This document shows positions 35,093 through 47,044 of a stretch of 64,000 nucleotides of DNA, one piece after another (the first letter of the stretch is position 1; each line of letters begins with the position of its first letter). A program made the translations under genes and the position numbers. Source of the stretch: Pohlia nutans (Eukaryota > Streptophyta > Bryopsida > Bryales > Mniaceae); NCBI GenBank assembly GCA_022496805.1, contig CM040099.1, forward strand, positions 746,501 to 810,500. The letters run 5' to 3'. The notes beneath the pieces are model-generated. The model searched no databases, was not told the DNA's origin, and was given only the letters and a program-made list of their open reading frames with translations.

Positions 35093-36147
35093 GAAGTCGA
35101 GACGAGATCCCTAGGTCGGGGAAAGTAGAGAAGAGGGGCAGTGATGACTGCCGCTGTTAGCCTGGGTAATTGTATGGAGATGACTGAGACCAGACTTAGG
35201 CCAGCAGAGCTGCCTAATCAAGGAAGACAAGGGATAGAGGGCAGATGTTAAGAAATCAAGTTGAGTTAGTCAGGGATTAGTTAATAGGTACGTGCCCCAA
35301 GTTCCATGGTATGCCTTGGTTCCCCAGGAGGGTATACAATAATGTATATCACTTATACATTGGCTCTCTAATGGTATACGGTCCAGGACTTCCTTGGTGT
35401 ACTTGGACTCCTTGCGAGTTAGACAAAGTCAGAGAAAGATGTGTGATAGAAGAGGTAGACTGTGAGTAACTAAACTAAGTAAGAGTCAGTTCCTAGACGT
35501 CTTTGGTGTCCTTGGATAATGAGTGTTTTGAAGACAAAAAGACAGAGTATAAGTGAGAATACGCCTGAAGGCGGAGTTCAAAGCAAGGATAGCTTGGTAC
35601 GAGGAGTAGTTAGAGAGGATAGCTATTCAACCTAAACATTGGTATTAGAGTTTAGTCAAGCAAGAAAGCACATATTGTCCCAGCCTTCCAAGTAAGACAT
35701 CATTTAGGTGACATCAGTAGTGAAGACAGAACAATAGAGACAGGGGATGCAAGAACTTATGTTTTATTCCAAGGATATAATAACGCATGTATACAGTATA
35801 GAGACTAAGACTACAGAACTATGTTAAACAGAGGAATTGAACCCATATATTACATAAATTCACAACCATGGAATCCAGATTTAACATGGAATAAGCAAGG
35901 AATGACTTCCTGGTACAACAAAACCAGAACATAACTAAATGCTCATAAGTCTCAAAAACCAAGAGTGTCTCGTCACTATCGTACACTACTTCTTATACTT
36001 AAGCTTGGTCTGTAATCTAAGCAAAACATTGCGAGTTCCACCGTCTTCTATCTCCTTGTCCTCCGTGGCAGCCGTGTCTTGGTTCGGTAACATTTTGCCC
36101 TCCTTCTCAGAGTGCAATTCGTCCTCGGATTGCTGTCATTGGCGCGA
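35093..36147. other. No supported gene
   Basis: The region has loosely repeated phrases (CTTCCTTGGTGTACTTGGAC, GTCTTTGGTGTCCTTGGA, TATGCCTTGGTTCC) and no long frame. It probably belongs to the untranslated parts of the two flanking decayed elements. Confidence 0.45.
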
Positions 36148-37465
36148 TCAGCGGGCTGCTGGTCGACGGTCGGGACGAGTCTGCTCGTGTGGTACCTGTG
36201 CGTGGCGTCTTGGAGGTGCTTGGTCACCGTAGAGGGCGGCTATGGCTGCAACAATACCTCGGTGCATTAGGTTATGCTTACCCTTAGAGGTATTGGCATG
36301 CTGATACACATCAAACACAGTCTTGCCCAACAGCTTGTTACAAGCAGGGCACTGAACATTGTCTGCCTCCGGATCAGTGTAATAGGCTGCTAAGTTTGGG
36401 TTGGAGGCAAAATATTTCTTGACCTCCTCTATTGCTAACCCATAATCCTCCTCTCCATCACTATAATCACTAACCTCGGCCTCCATGTCATGTTCTTCCT
36501 CAAGTTTTTTCAATGCAAGTTTGTGTTCCTTGAAAGATTTAAGTTTGGCAGGTACCGAGGAAGAAGGCTGGCTTGGCGCGTATTGGTTTATTGGTGCAGC
36601 GGGACCTGGCGAAGTTAGGACAACTGCCGGCAGGCGTGGCGACGGGTGTGGTGTCTCGTCCGCGTCTGTTGGCGCGTCCGGGATGTACACTCGCTCCACC
36701 AAATCGCCCTGCTCGTGGAGAACAGGGAGTAAGGTAAGCGGACTTACCTGTTCTTGGATTGCCTGGGCTGGGGGGTTTGCCTGTGGTGGATCACTGGGAG
36801 GTGTGTTGTGATCCTGGCTAACTGCGGCCATAGACATGGCGTCCACGTTCATGAAGTCCATATCAGTTGGGCTCGGATTGCTCCAAGTCCAGATCCACGA
36901 GTGCATCATCTACGCATGTCTCCAAGAATTCTGGGGGCGGGACTGCTCCCTGTGGCGAATTCGCCCAAAGAATTCTGTATGCATTGGTGGCCACGACTCG
37001 AGCAGCCTGTTGGGCATAATTTACCTTATTGATCTCCCAATTTTCCTTGGCATTCTCGACTTCTACTCGCAGCTGTTGCAGGCGCATGAGCTCCTCGGCA
37101 TCCCTAGACGCCGTGGATTGAGTGCGAGTGCCTTGTGCCAACGCCTCATTCAAGGCTCTGCACCTCACTAGGGCTTCAGCAGTTTGCTGCTCCAGGCGTT
37201 GAGCTCTCTCTGTTGCCAAGGTCTTCTCGTTGGCGATCGCGTCCACCTGCTCCTACGCCGTGGATAGCTCCAACTCCAAGTTCGTGACTTGGTTTCTGAA
37301 ATTGGCGATGGTCTGATTGGCCTCGTTCAATTGGTGGTGGAATTCCACACGCGCATCGTCCATTGCTTTTTTGGCGCGTCCTTTTGTGGCTTGGACTGCC
37401 TGGGCTGCCCTGCGCTTGGTACGTTCTTCTATCTCCTGCAGCTGCGTGCTGAGTGTCGTGCTGTC
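36148..37465 (-). pseudogene. Broken coiled-coil protein with a C2H2-like finger
   Basis: The minus strand encodes a long coiled coil (TLSTQLQEIEERTKRRAAQ ... EKTLATERAQRLEQQ), interrupted by one TAG at 37250-37252, then changes frame near 36870-36905. It continues as a Pro-rich and acidic region ending in CPACNKLLGKTVFDVYQHA with further His residues. The finger vaguely resembles the zf-XS type of SGS3-like proteins; this is only a resemblance. The 5' part is cut at 37466 by the duplicated block. It may be a gag-like protein or a dead host gene. Confidence 0.45.
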
Positions 37466-38236
37466 TTTCAATAACTAGAGGTGGAGGCTACCGGGCAACA
37501 GTAATGGGAACATCACGGGCAAGAAGAACCGCCTTGAACTTCAAAGTCTACCAAAAAACACTCAATATTAATACATACGGTGTCATATTACATAACATGT
37601 CCTAGAAATACAATTTGAAGAAAGTTTAAAAATTAGAGGAGCTCACATTTTTAGATGGATGGAGTGGATTCGCTAGATGGAGGTAGTTGATGATTGTCCA
37701 CTCATCAACTACAGAGACAAGCCGGCAGTGCGTCTCCAAGCTATCCGGATTGTTCCAATCGAATGGGGAGGCCCAAACGAAGGCCCGGTTGTACGACGAG
37801 CGGGTCCTTCAACCGGGATTGGAGGGAGCAGCTCGGATGAAGAATGTAATCCGGGAGTACGCGGACAAGGTAGAAGCATATTTGGTGGAGTTCCGGGTAC
37901 TGGCGGAATGCATCCGGGAGAGCTCTTCGGAGGAGGAGTCCGATCAGGAGGAACCTACCTCCCGGACCGTGGTGGATGTGGAGCCCATCTACATGGCCAG
38001 ACCCGCGGGAGTAAGCCCAGAAGAAGTCCGGGATTTGAGCGAAGGTATGGAGGCAATGGATGTCCACCCGGACAGGGCGGAAAAGCAACAGGAGGGACAG
38101 TCGGCGGGGCGCGGAACTCGGGGAGATAGGCTTGCGGATCCAATCGTGGTAGGGAGCCCGGAAGATGAGGAATAGCAGCCGCAAGTAGACGTGTAGCTGT
38201 CCGGAATCATCGGAGTCCCGAAATTGGTGGCCCGGA
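37466..38236 (+). repeat. 771-bp duplicated block, copy A
   Basis: The block matches 43718-44488 at a constant offset of 6252 bp with only three mismatches that I can see and no indels. Its left ~246 bp are methylase exon/intron sequence (minus strand); its right ~525 bp are the C-terminal part of the G gag gene (plus strand). Confidence 0.95.
37712..38175 (+). pseudogene. C-terminal fragment of the G gag-like gene
   Basis: The frame ETSRQCVSKLSGLFQSNGEA... to VVGSPEDEE matches the end of the gag ORF at 57100-57460. It holds the helical region and acidic tail but lacks the whole N-terminal domain, so it is not functional on its own. Confidence 0.8.
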
Positions 38237-39380
38237 CATAGTGGATCCGACCACTTTGAACGGGGTCCTTTTTGAAGAAATAGGGTAGGACTCTGTTTGG
38301 AAGTTAGTTTTTAAGATTCTAATGTTAGATGCAGCGTAGGAAGAGAACTAAGTCGTGGGGTTTCCCCCCCCGGTTTTTCCGGATCTGCGGGTTTCCCGGA
38401 TTTGGTCGGCTTTGTGTTTTCTTTTTATCCAGGGATGTTACTCATTCCTGGGGTCTTCTTTTGTGTACCATTTTCTCTTTGTAAATGATCATAAGCATAC
38501 TCTTCTACAACCGGAGCGGCTGTGTGTGTGTGTGTGTGTGTGTGTGGTTGTTGATTGAGATGGTGGTCTAATTAAGTCCCTTGGTAACCGGAAGAGTTGA
38601 TCGGATTCTGTTGTAGATCTAGTTATTCCACGCCTGGTTGCAAGGTGTGATCCGAGGTAGTGGCTGAGTGGATGGGAGGGGGTACTCCTGTCCTTTCAGA
38701 ACTCCTGGACGGGTAGTCCGGTTGAGGTGCCAGCACCTGGGTAGGCCATGTGATAAAGAGAGTCGGAATAATCAGAGTAAAATGAACTGTTAGGAGTCGA
38801 ACCAATTCCGGACACCCCCGGTAAATGTCCATCCCGGTTATCAAGTCGTTGTAGTAATTTGTAGAAGGGGGAAACCCGGATTACGCTTAAGTGACCGGCT
38901 GTGGGTTTGGGATGAATCTGCAGCTAAAGCGCAGTACGGGGAGTACCCGAATAGAGGAACGGAGTTAGGATAACCGGAAGGTAGTGAATTTCCCATCACT
39001 TAAATCAGCAGGAAGGGTGTGTCTTTCAATCCAGCACCACTAATGTGAATGGAGAACCCTCTGAAGGAAAACAGAGGTTAATGTAAACCGGTTTGAGTTG
39101 TTTTGATAGACCCGACAGAGTACAGTTGGATAAATTCCCAACTCGGACGAAACCCGGATCTAGTCGTAACCGGGTCAGTCAGTAGGAGGAGGCCCGGTTT
39201 GGTAGGAAAGAGGAATTCAGCTGGTGACAAAGAGAGAGAGATCACCAGTCCGGGACCATCTCCAGAAGCTTTCCACTTCACAGGATCCCTGCGGAACAAT
39301 AACCCGGAAATCACCTCTACGAGCGTTCTTAATACAAAAAGTGCGTTCTAGGGGAATATCCGGTATCACGTGCTACGACA
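37712..39380 (+). mobile_element. G-element copy, 5'-truncated, with intact 3' terminus
   Basis: It begins inside the gag C-terminus (CAGAGACAAGCCGGCAG), passes the stop at 38173-38175, the (TG)n tract at 38519-38547 and the 3' region, and ends CGTGCTACGACA at 39380. The 5' side is joined to methylase-gene sequence. It is followed after 18 bp by an inverted copy (39399 onward). Confidence 0.85.
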
Positions 39381-39398
39381 TTCGGATTCCCCGGATAA

Positions 39399-42300
39399 TG
39401 TCGTAGCACGTGATACCGGATATTCCCCTAGAACGCACTTTTTCGTATTAAGAACGCTCGTAGAGGTGATTTCCGGGTTATCGTTCCGCGGAGACTCTGT
39501 GAAGTGGGAAGTTTCTGGAGATGGTCCCGGATTGGTGATCTCTCTCTCTCTGTCACCAGCTGAATTCCTCTTTCCTACCAAACCGGGCCTTCTCCTAGTG
39601 ACTGACCCGGATACGACTAGATCTTGTATCTTTCCGGGGAGGACTTCCACTACTCTTCCTCTCCCCCGGTCCACCGTTATTACCTGATCCGGTTTCGTTT
39701 AACCTCTGTTTCAGAGGGTGCTCCATTCACATTAGTGGTGCTGGATTGAAAGACACACCCCTCCCTACTGATTTAAGTGATGGGAAATTCACTACCTTCC
39801 GGTTATACTCACAAAAACTCCTAATCCCGGGTACTTACCGTACTACCCTTTCAACTGCTAGTTTTATTCAACCGGTAGCCGTGTCACGCAAGCGCAATCC
39901 GGTTTTTCCTTTCTTCCAATTACTACAACGACTTACTAAACGGAATAGACATTATCCGGGGAATCCGAAACTAGTATTGGGGAATCCTAGCGCCGTGTTT
40001 TACTCCCATGATCCCGTATTTCCCCTCGCCTGGACCTTCCGAGTGCTAGCACCTCAACCGGACTACCCGTCCAGGAGTTCTGAGCAACCCGGAGTACCCC
40101 CTCCTACCTGCCCAGCCACTAACCCGGATTACCTAGCGTACGGAACTTAGGGAACACTCTTTCAAACAGTCCTCAAATCACCCAAAAACCATATTCAGAC
40201 TTCACACCCGAATCACTCGAGAACCCGGACTATCTACCCGGTTAACAAGGGACTCTTGACTGCTGTACCCTTCCACAAACAACCCCACAGCACATACACA
40301 AATTTTGGATAATGCTCTACACCAGTTTGCTTTCAAGGAAACAGTAATACAAGAAGACCCCAAGAATGCCAAGCATTCCTGGGCAAGTAGTGGCCCTCAG
40401 CCACCGGTCCGGATTTCCCGCCCAGATCCTACAAACCCGTGATCCGGAAATCAAGGGAAATCACATCCAAAAGATCCCAATCCTATCCTACTGGCAAAAG
40501 CGCCTAACCTACCACGAAAAAGTCTTATTTACACGCGGGCTAGTCTACCCAGGCTAAAGCCTACTCCCTAGCCTGATCCGGTTCATACTGCAATCCGGAT
40601 CCTACTGATCTTCCTGCCCCTCCGGACCACTATCCCTATCGCACTGAGAGCTTAGTCCCCTCCCTGGTCGGATATCGGAGAAGCATCCTCCTTCTTCTTG
40701 GATCGGCGCTCCCGGATTTCCCTCTGGTCACTTTCCCCTTTGGACTCCGGTTGACTCCCATCCGGCTCGTCCTCCTGGGTCTCGTGTTCCTCCGGTTTGC
40801 CCGCATCCACTTCGCACTCCTCTGGCTCACCGGCATCCGTCTTGTCTTTGTGGCCACCTACATCAAGTTGGCCGTCTACCTCCTGGTCTTCCCCGGGTCC
40901 TAACTTTCTACCCGGGGTGGTTCCGATTTCCGCCAAATCAGCAGCCTGGGCTGCCAAATTAGCCAGACTTGCCTCTGATTGGTTCCCTCCGATACTGTCG
41001 TCCGGATTTCTCCGCGGCATACTCACCACCGGACTCGCAGCTGGTCTTGAAGTCTGTTCCGGAGTGGATTGGCCTCCGTCCATCATCCTATCCATCTCCC
41101 CCATTCAAGGTGCATCCTGCGATACACGGAATGCGGCCAACAATTCACTGCTGGCTAAGGGTGCATTCATATCTCTCTGGTTTGCTACCCTCTCATCCGG
41201 TTCGGACCCGGATGGGAATCTTGCTTGATGCTCCGCCAGCAGTTTCCAGAATTCCACCAATCCTGCTTTGACCCTTGCGGCGTACTTCTTTGCCACATTC
41301 GTCACTTGGGCGGCACCGTCCAATCCGGCTTCGACCATCCTCTCCCGATACAACCGGGCCTCCGTTTGGGCCTCTCCATCCGGTTTGAACAGCGACGCGA
41401 GGAGCCGGTAAGTGGACGACTTCTGCTCCTTCAGAGCCCGAATCTCATCATGTTGCCTTACCAATGCCAAGCTCCTCTCCAAAGCTTTCCTCCGGAGCAG
41501 GTCTACTTCCTCATTCTCCGGACGATCTCTGGGTACCTCTCCACCTGTGTACTCTGGATGACACGCCCAACTTCCTTCATCGAAGTACAGATGGGGCGGT
41601 ACTTACCTTCCATCGTCTCTAATGCCTCCCTGACTAGTTTGAAGAAGTCCTCCGATTCTCGTAGGGGGATGTCCTCCAGTTCCGGTCCTGCATTCCGAGT
41701 AGCTTGCTCATAAGTCCAGATCTCCTCCGGATATTCCTCTTTGTCCCGCACCGGTTTCGATTCTCGCGCCTTCTTGGTTTTCACCCTAACGTTATCCTGT
41801 CGTCCGCTCGACTCCGGTGCCCGTCCCCTCTTCCTCCGGCTATCCACCGGTGTCGTCTTCCTATGTTTCTTTCTCAGAGGAACCCTAACCCCCGTCACAA
41901 TAGTGTCCTGGTCCTGGTCCTCTTCCTCCTCCTCTTTTTCCGGAATCCTCAGGTGCCTCTTCACCTGCCCTCGGGGTGGTGTCTCCTGGTCCGGTTCCTC
42001 CTCGGGTTCCAATTCGTCCGGAGTCTCCTGGAGTTTCTTGAGTTGGCCTCGGGTGCGCGCCCTGAAGTGGCCCTCCCTCACCAGTGTCTTCTGACCCGGT
42101 TCCTCCCATTCTGCTCGGGTCTCCATGGGCTCCGGTTGACCTTCCCCTATATCCGGATTGACCGCTGCTTCGTCCACTCTTCTTTCTTCCTGCTCTTCCC
42201 GTTCCTCCTCGTCTGGGCTGTCCTCATCCTTGCTCTCATCCGGATTCCCCTCCCGGGCCCTTGGTGGCTCCCGGTTCATGATCATCTGACAGTTCTCCCA

Positions 42301-42566
42301 TTGCTCTCTCTCCTCGGTCGTGAGACATCCATGCTTGTCATACAAATGAAACAGAAAAGGGGTTAGAGGACATCCCTTTTTGCTTCCGAGTTTGCGCGCT
42401 TCCCGGACCACCAACTCATTCAGAATGAGTCCCCATCCGGTCTTCCGGGTGTTGAAGTAGGCCTCGTAAATGGCCTTCGCCAGCTGGATCATGCAGGTGG
42501 TGGGTTTGTCCGGACTCAAAATAGGCACCAGAAACCGCAGCAGGCGCCTCTCCCGGTCTTCTATGC
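39399..42566 (-). mobile_element. G-element copy (variant), minus strand, 5'-truncated
   Basis: The 3' terminus TGTCGTAGCACGTG (plus-strand reading) at 39399 and the following 320 bp match the other copies; the interior is more diverged. The gag-like ORF is cut at about 42566, where similarity (DCI.. then RERRLLRFLVPIL) stops. This copy is a distinct subfamily, since its gag differs widely from the 55-kb copy. Confidence 0.75.
40652..42566 (-). pseudogene. G-variant gag-like gene, broken
   Basis: The reading starts inside the N-terminal domain (VPILSPDKPTT, KGCPLTPFLFHLYDKHGCL). It continues through a very acidic/Pro-rich middle (42528-41503), shifts frame near 41490, resumes with SLFKPDGEAQTEARLYRERM (the counterpart of SNGEAQTKARLYDERV), passes a TGA at 41105-41107 and ends at 40652. 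So it carries one frameshift and one stop, plus 5' truncation. Confidence 0.65.
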
Positions 42567-42878
42567 AGTGGGAAAAGCTATTACGTGAGCAGTGAGCAGT
42601 GAGCAGTGAGCAGAGATTTTTGGAAAAATTTCGGGCTGTTGGATTTTAAAGGACCTCCTATTCCCGCGGATTTAGGTGTAATTGGTGAGTATTTATGAAA
42701 CATTGATTTGTAAAAAGTACCTATAGCCGTGGAATTTAGGGTGTATTTTTAGGGTTATTAGTGGAATTTAGTAGCTTCTAACAACAATTGCTTGTTCGTG
42801 AATCTAACAGAAATACATTCAAACTCGTTATAGAATCAAGAAATGATGTGGAAATAAATAAATACTCAAACCGTACAA
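42567..42878. other. 3' flank of the methylase-like gene, with a 7-bp tandem repeat
   Basis: GTGAGCA is repeated four times at 42585-42613, right beside the broken edge of the G-variant. Otherwise AT-rich with no gene. Confidence 0.7.
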
Positions 42879-45800
42879 TCAAAGTGAATCTGTATCAGAT
42901 TCGATAGCACTCACATCGACATTTGAAAGCACACGAGGATCATAATGTCGACGCGGTGTAGAATAGCATGAAGAACCACTAGGGCTAGGACTAGCATTGG
43001 CAAATGCCGTTGCCAATGCTTCTACGTACACTGGAAGTCCTTGAGGGGAACTATCAGGGCTGACCAAACTCTGCAAGGACTTTCTAAGGTTAAAACGGCG
43101 CCGCTGTAGTGGTCTAGTCCTTGTCAAACTGCAAACAAGAGAAGTGTAAAAGTATTAGAAAACGTATTTAGATGAAGATGTACTAACTAGTATTTGCAAG
43201 GTGCATTAAATAAACATTGAAACTTACTCACATGGACAGTCAAGGGGCTCGTCAGGAACGGTCTCATCATCGGAATCAGGAAGGTTGATGTGAGCGGTCT
43301 CAGGTAGCGCTGTCCGTGGCTGAGGAGCAATGAGGGGCTTCAAGACCTCAGCAAATAGCTTTGAGTCGCTTTCCAGTGCGACAATATGACGGTTGCAAGC
43401 CCGTGCTGCACGGATAGACGCACCTGCACAATAGAGTAGAAAAGGTTTATTAGAAACAAAGGGTTTAAGGTCACATGATATTGATTCTAGCATTCAATGA
43501 AGGAGAATGAAATTACCTGTGGATGCCGTTAGGTCTGCTACGATACCGTTCTCTGGAGTTAAACCATACACAAACAGTTTCATCAACACCTCTGACTTCT
43601 CTTTGGGACCACGCAATGGTGTCCCTGTATCCTTCCTCAACAGCTCTGACTCTAGCGTCACAGCGTTGAAAAGAACGTCATCGCACGCTAGGTCGACCTG
43701 CGGAATGGACGGGTCTTTTTCAATAACTAGAGGTGGAGGCTACCGGGCAACAGTAATGGGAACATCACGGGCAAGAAGAACCGCCTTGAACTTCAAAGTC
43801 TACCAAAAAACACTCAATATTAATACATACGGTGTCATATTACATAACATGTCCTAGAAATACAATTTGAAGAAAGTTTAAAAATTAGAGGAGCTCACAT
43901 TTTTAGATGGATGGAGTGGATTCGCTAGATGGAGGTAGTTGATGATTGTCCACTCATCAACTACAGAGACAAGCCGGCAGTGCGTCTCCAAGCTATCCGG
44001 ATTGTTCCAATCGAATGGGGAGGCCCAAACGAAGGCCCGGTTGTACGACGAGCGGGTCCTTCAACCGGGATTGGAGGGAGCAGCTCGGATGAAGAATGTA
44101 ATCCGGGAGTACGCGGACAAGGTAGAAGCATATTTGGTGGAGTTCCGGGTACTGGCGGAATGCATCCGGGAGAGCTCTTCGGAGGAGGAGTCCGATCAGG
44201 AGGAACCTACCTCCCGGACCGTGGTGGATGTGGAGCCCATCTACATGGCCAGACCCGCGGGAGTAAGCCCAGAAGAAGTCCGGGATTTGAGCGAAGGTAT
44301 GGAGGCAATGGATGTCCACCCGGACAGGGCGGAAAAGCAACAGGAGGGACAGTCGGCGGGGCGCGGAACTCGGGGAGATAGGCCTGCGGATCCAATCGTG
44401 GTAGGGAGCCCGAAAGATGAGGAATAGCAGCCGCAAGTAGACCTGTAGCTGTCCGGAATCATCGGAGTCCCGAAATTGGTGGCCCGGAGAAATGCACCAT
44501 CGTCATGGAGATAAGCATATGCAAATCCCATGGTGACCTTCAAAAAACCCTCAAGATTCTCATTCCAATTAGGAACCTGAGATGGAGGGTCTGAAACACC
44601 GGGGACCCTCAAGCCATCTTGATAATCTGCAATAAGTAGATCAACCCCCGGTTTCTCTACAGCCTTACCGTCAAAGAATAGCTGTCTAGAGCTAGAAACG
44701 TGTATCACAATGAAGAAACATGGAGCATTAAATATTGAGACTAAAATCCACTAACTAATACCAATTGGCAAACAATTAATCAGAAACAAAATGTACTCTT
44801 CACATTCTTCAATAACTCCACAATCTGATTGTAACATAGAGAATCAAATATTGAGACTACAATACACAAACAAATAACAATTGGCAAACAGTAGACCAAA
44901 AAATTATAGAAATAGTTTTCACCTTCTTCAAAAACTCCACGATCTCATTATACTCTGGGCAGAATTGACCGGTTTTTTTCTTCACATTTGCCATTCGCAA
45001 GAAAGAGTCGTTGACAAGAAGGTCAAGAGAAGTGTACTCTGAAACACTAACACCGGGCTTGCTCAACATGGGTGCTCGTTCCGGGGGAGAAAAGAACACC
45101 GTTGGACTAGAAGGGCCTGCATTGGACAACTTCACCCTCTTCGTTGCAGGCTCCGCTGCTGTCACAGCTGGGGTCTCTACCGGTGGAGGTGGACTCTGTG
45201 CTGGTGGTGGTGCTGCGGTATAGGCCACAGTGGGAGTAGATGGAACTGCAGCCGCTGGTGCAGAGGTCTCTAGAGCATCAGCCTTGCGTTTTGAACCACG
45301 CTTGGATGTTGTGGTTGCCTTTTGAGTCGAAGCAACTTCCTTCTCAGGAGTTGCTGTGTCCTTCTGTGTACCTGTTCCAATCAGACTAGGTTCGAGGGAG
45401 TCTCGCAGGGCAATGTCAAATGAAGGAGGCTTGGTAAGTGGACAATCTAAGTACCACCCACAGCGGTCCCAGTGCACACTATCCCACTGCTTCATAAGCC
45501 CTTCTGTGAGCATGAACTCATCACTTTCCTTATCAAGATAGTTCACGAATAATGGAGGGGACCTAGACATGGCCTTTGCCGGAAACAAAATATACTTAAA
45601 GTATCGGTACAAGACACGGTGCAATGCAAGTTTGAACAAATATTGCTTGTCAACCGTATTGTTCTTGTGGATGCCAAGCATCCAAAGCTTCTCAAGTTTC
45701 ATCTCTGGATCTTCATCATGAGACTCATAGTGATACTTCACTTCCTCAAGTAAAGGTATGGTGTTGCTGGGATCAGCAACAGGCAGCATCTTCTTCAACT

Positions 45801-47044
45801 CACCCTTGTAATGAATTTTTTCTTTCTTCACAGCCCTGTGCACTAGTTCCTCAAGTCTCTTAGCAGTCCAATCTTCGGGATTAGGATATCTCTCATAAAA
45901 TCTCCTTTGAGCAACAGCGGTTGCTTCCGCAATCTCTTGCTGCCATAAGAAGACAAAACAATTAAACGGATATTAGGAAAAAACTAATTGCCAACATTAT
46001 ACACAAACTTCAGCAGTTAAATGATGGTTATACCTGATTGAGAAGAGCACTGAGAGAATCAATAGTCAATGAATACCACGTCTGGGTTTTGTCACCAGTC
46101 TGTTTCTGATCAGAGAGTCGAAGGTCATCAGGTGGCACCATAGATTTAAAATATGAGAGAGGTTGGGCACCAATGGTTCGAACTCGATAGAGTTTATGGA
46201 CAAGGTTGGAAGTCACATGAGACTTTTCATTTCTCCTGTTAAATCAAATTCATTTGAATTAGTCTAGTTATGAAACGAAAAACAAAAACTGCATGAAAGC
46301 AAAGTTAATAAGTAATATAAATCATACCAATTGACTTCGTGTAGAGCAGTGAGCATCGTGGGTATATCTCCTTTCACCTCCAGGATGATGCTATCAACTG
46401 AGTAATGCCATCCTAGATCATTTGGATGGTCCTCATTTATGATCGGCATCCAAGCCTGGACTCTATGGTTTCCATCCCAGACATGGAACATTTTTCCACA
46501 GAACACACTGAGGATGGGATCTGCGGCAAGCATAAATTCGAAGTCATCGTTGACACTAACCCAATGGTGACTCCAAGATGATGTAATTTCGGGAGTGATA
46601 TTTTTTGTCTTACCGTCGTTGTCCTCAGAAGCCATGTAAAATACACCGTTGCCTTCCATGTATCCATTTTTTATAAAATGAGATGCCAGCTTCATGACAT
46701 CATTTTTTAGGAAGGGTCTCACAACAAGAAGGCATACCATTCTACAGAGGGGAATCATCAAGCGGGACTTGTGACGAGGTTGGAACCGAAGCCTCTCGAT
46801 TCGAGATCGGGTGTTAGGGGTCTCACTCAGCAGAATTGATGTGAGCTGGGAATGAACATCTCGTTCACTCAGCCGCTCTCCTTGCGTACGTTCGCCAAGG
46901 TCACCGGAATCACCTTCAAAATAGTCCCATAATTTAGTTCTTCAAAGGATAAATCTTGACATAAAATTAGGATAAAGAATGTTATAGAATAGCACCTTCG
47001 AGGTCTTCTTCTTCATTTTCCTGTAACTCACCATTCGCATCCAT
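42879..47044 (-). pseudogene. N4/N6 DNA methylase-like gene, nine exons, interrupted by G sequence and one stop
   Basis: Exons with compatible phases: 47044-46996, 46913-46328, 46235-46034, 45939-44923, 44681-44489, ~43963-43899, 43799-43517, 43423-43228, 43128-42879. Exon 2 has FHVWDGNHRVQAW, reminiscent of a ParB-like DGNHR motif. Exon 4 has LEKLWMLGIHKNN and a Pro-rich linker. Exon 5 has VDLLIADYQDG at the motif IV position; exons 7-8 have IVADLTASTGASIRAA and RHIVALESD as SAM-binding motif I. This is the beta-class order of amino-methyltransferases, though both motifs are atypical. Exon 5 and exon 6 are separated by a 525-bp G gag fragment, and a TAG sits at 43740-43742. The start at 47044 may be internal. 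Confidence 0.6.
43718..44488 (-). repeat. 771-bp duplicated block, copy B, inside the methylase-like gene
   Basis: Here the block is flanked on both sides by the same gene, so the methylase portion is at its native place. The G gag fragment (43964-44488, plus strand) splits coding sequence between exon 5 (DDGAFL) and exon 6 (VDEWTIINYLHL). Some exon 6 sequence expected between them appears to be lost. Confidence 0.9.

Noticed and set aside
39366..39687. Overlapping ORFs of 102 and 105 aa, repeated at 58892-59213
   Set aside because: They span the G terminus and spacer on both strands, have no ATG-linked coding signal, and exist only because the DNA block is duplicated.
43507..43857. 116-aa plus-strand ORF
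   Set aside because: It is antisense to methylase exon 7, whose minus-strand frame has matching splice phases and a recognisable motif.
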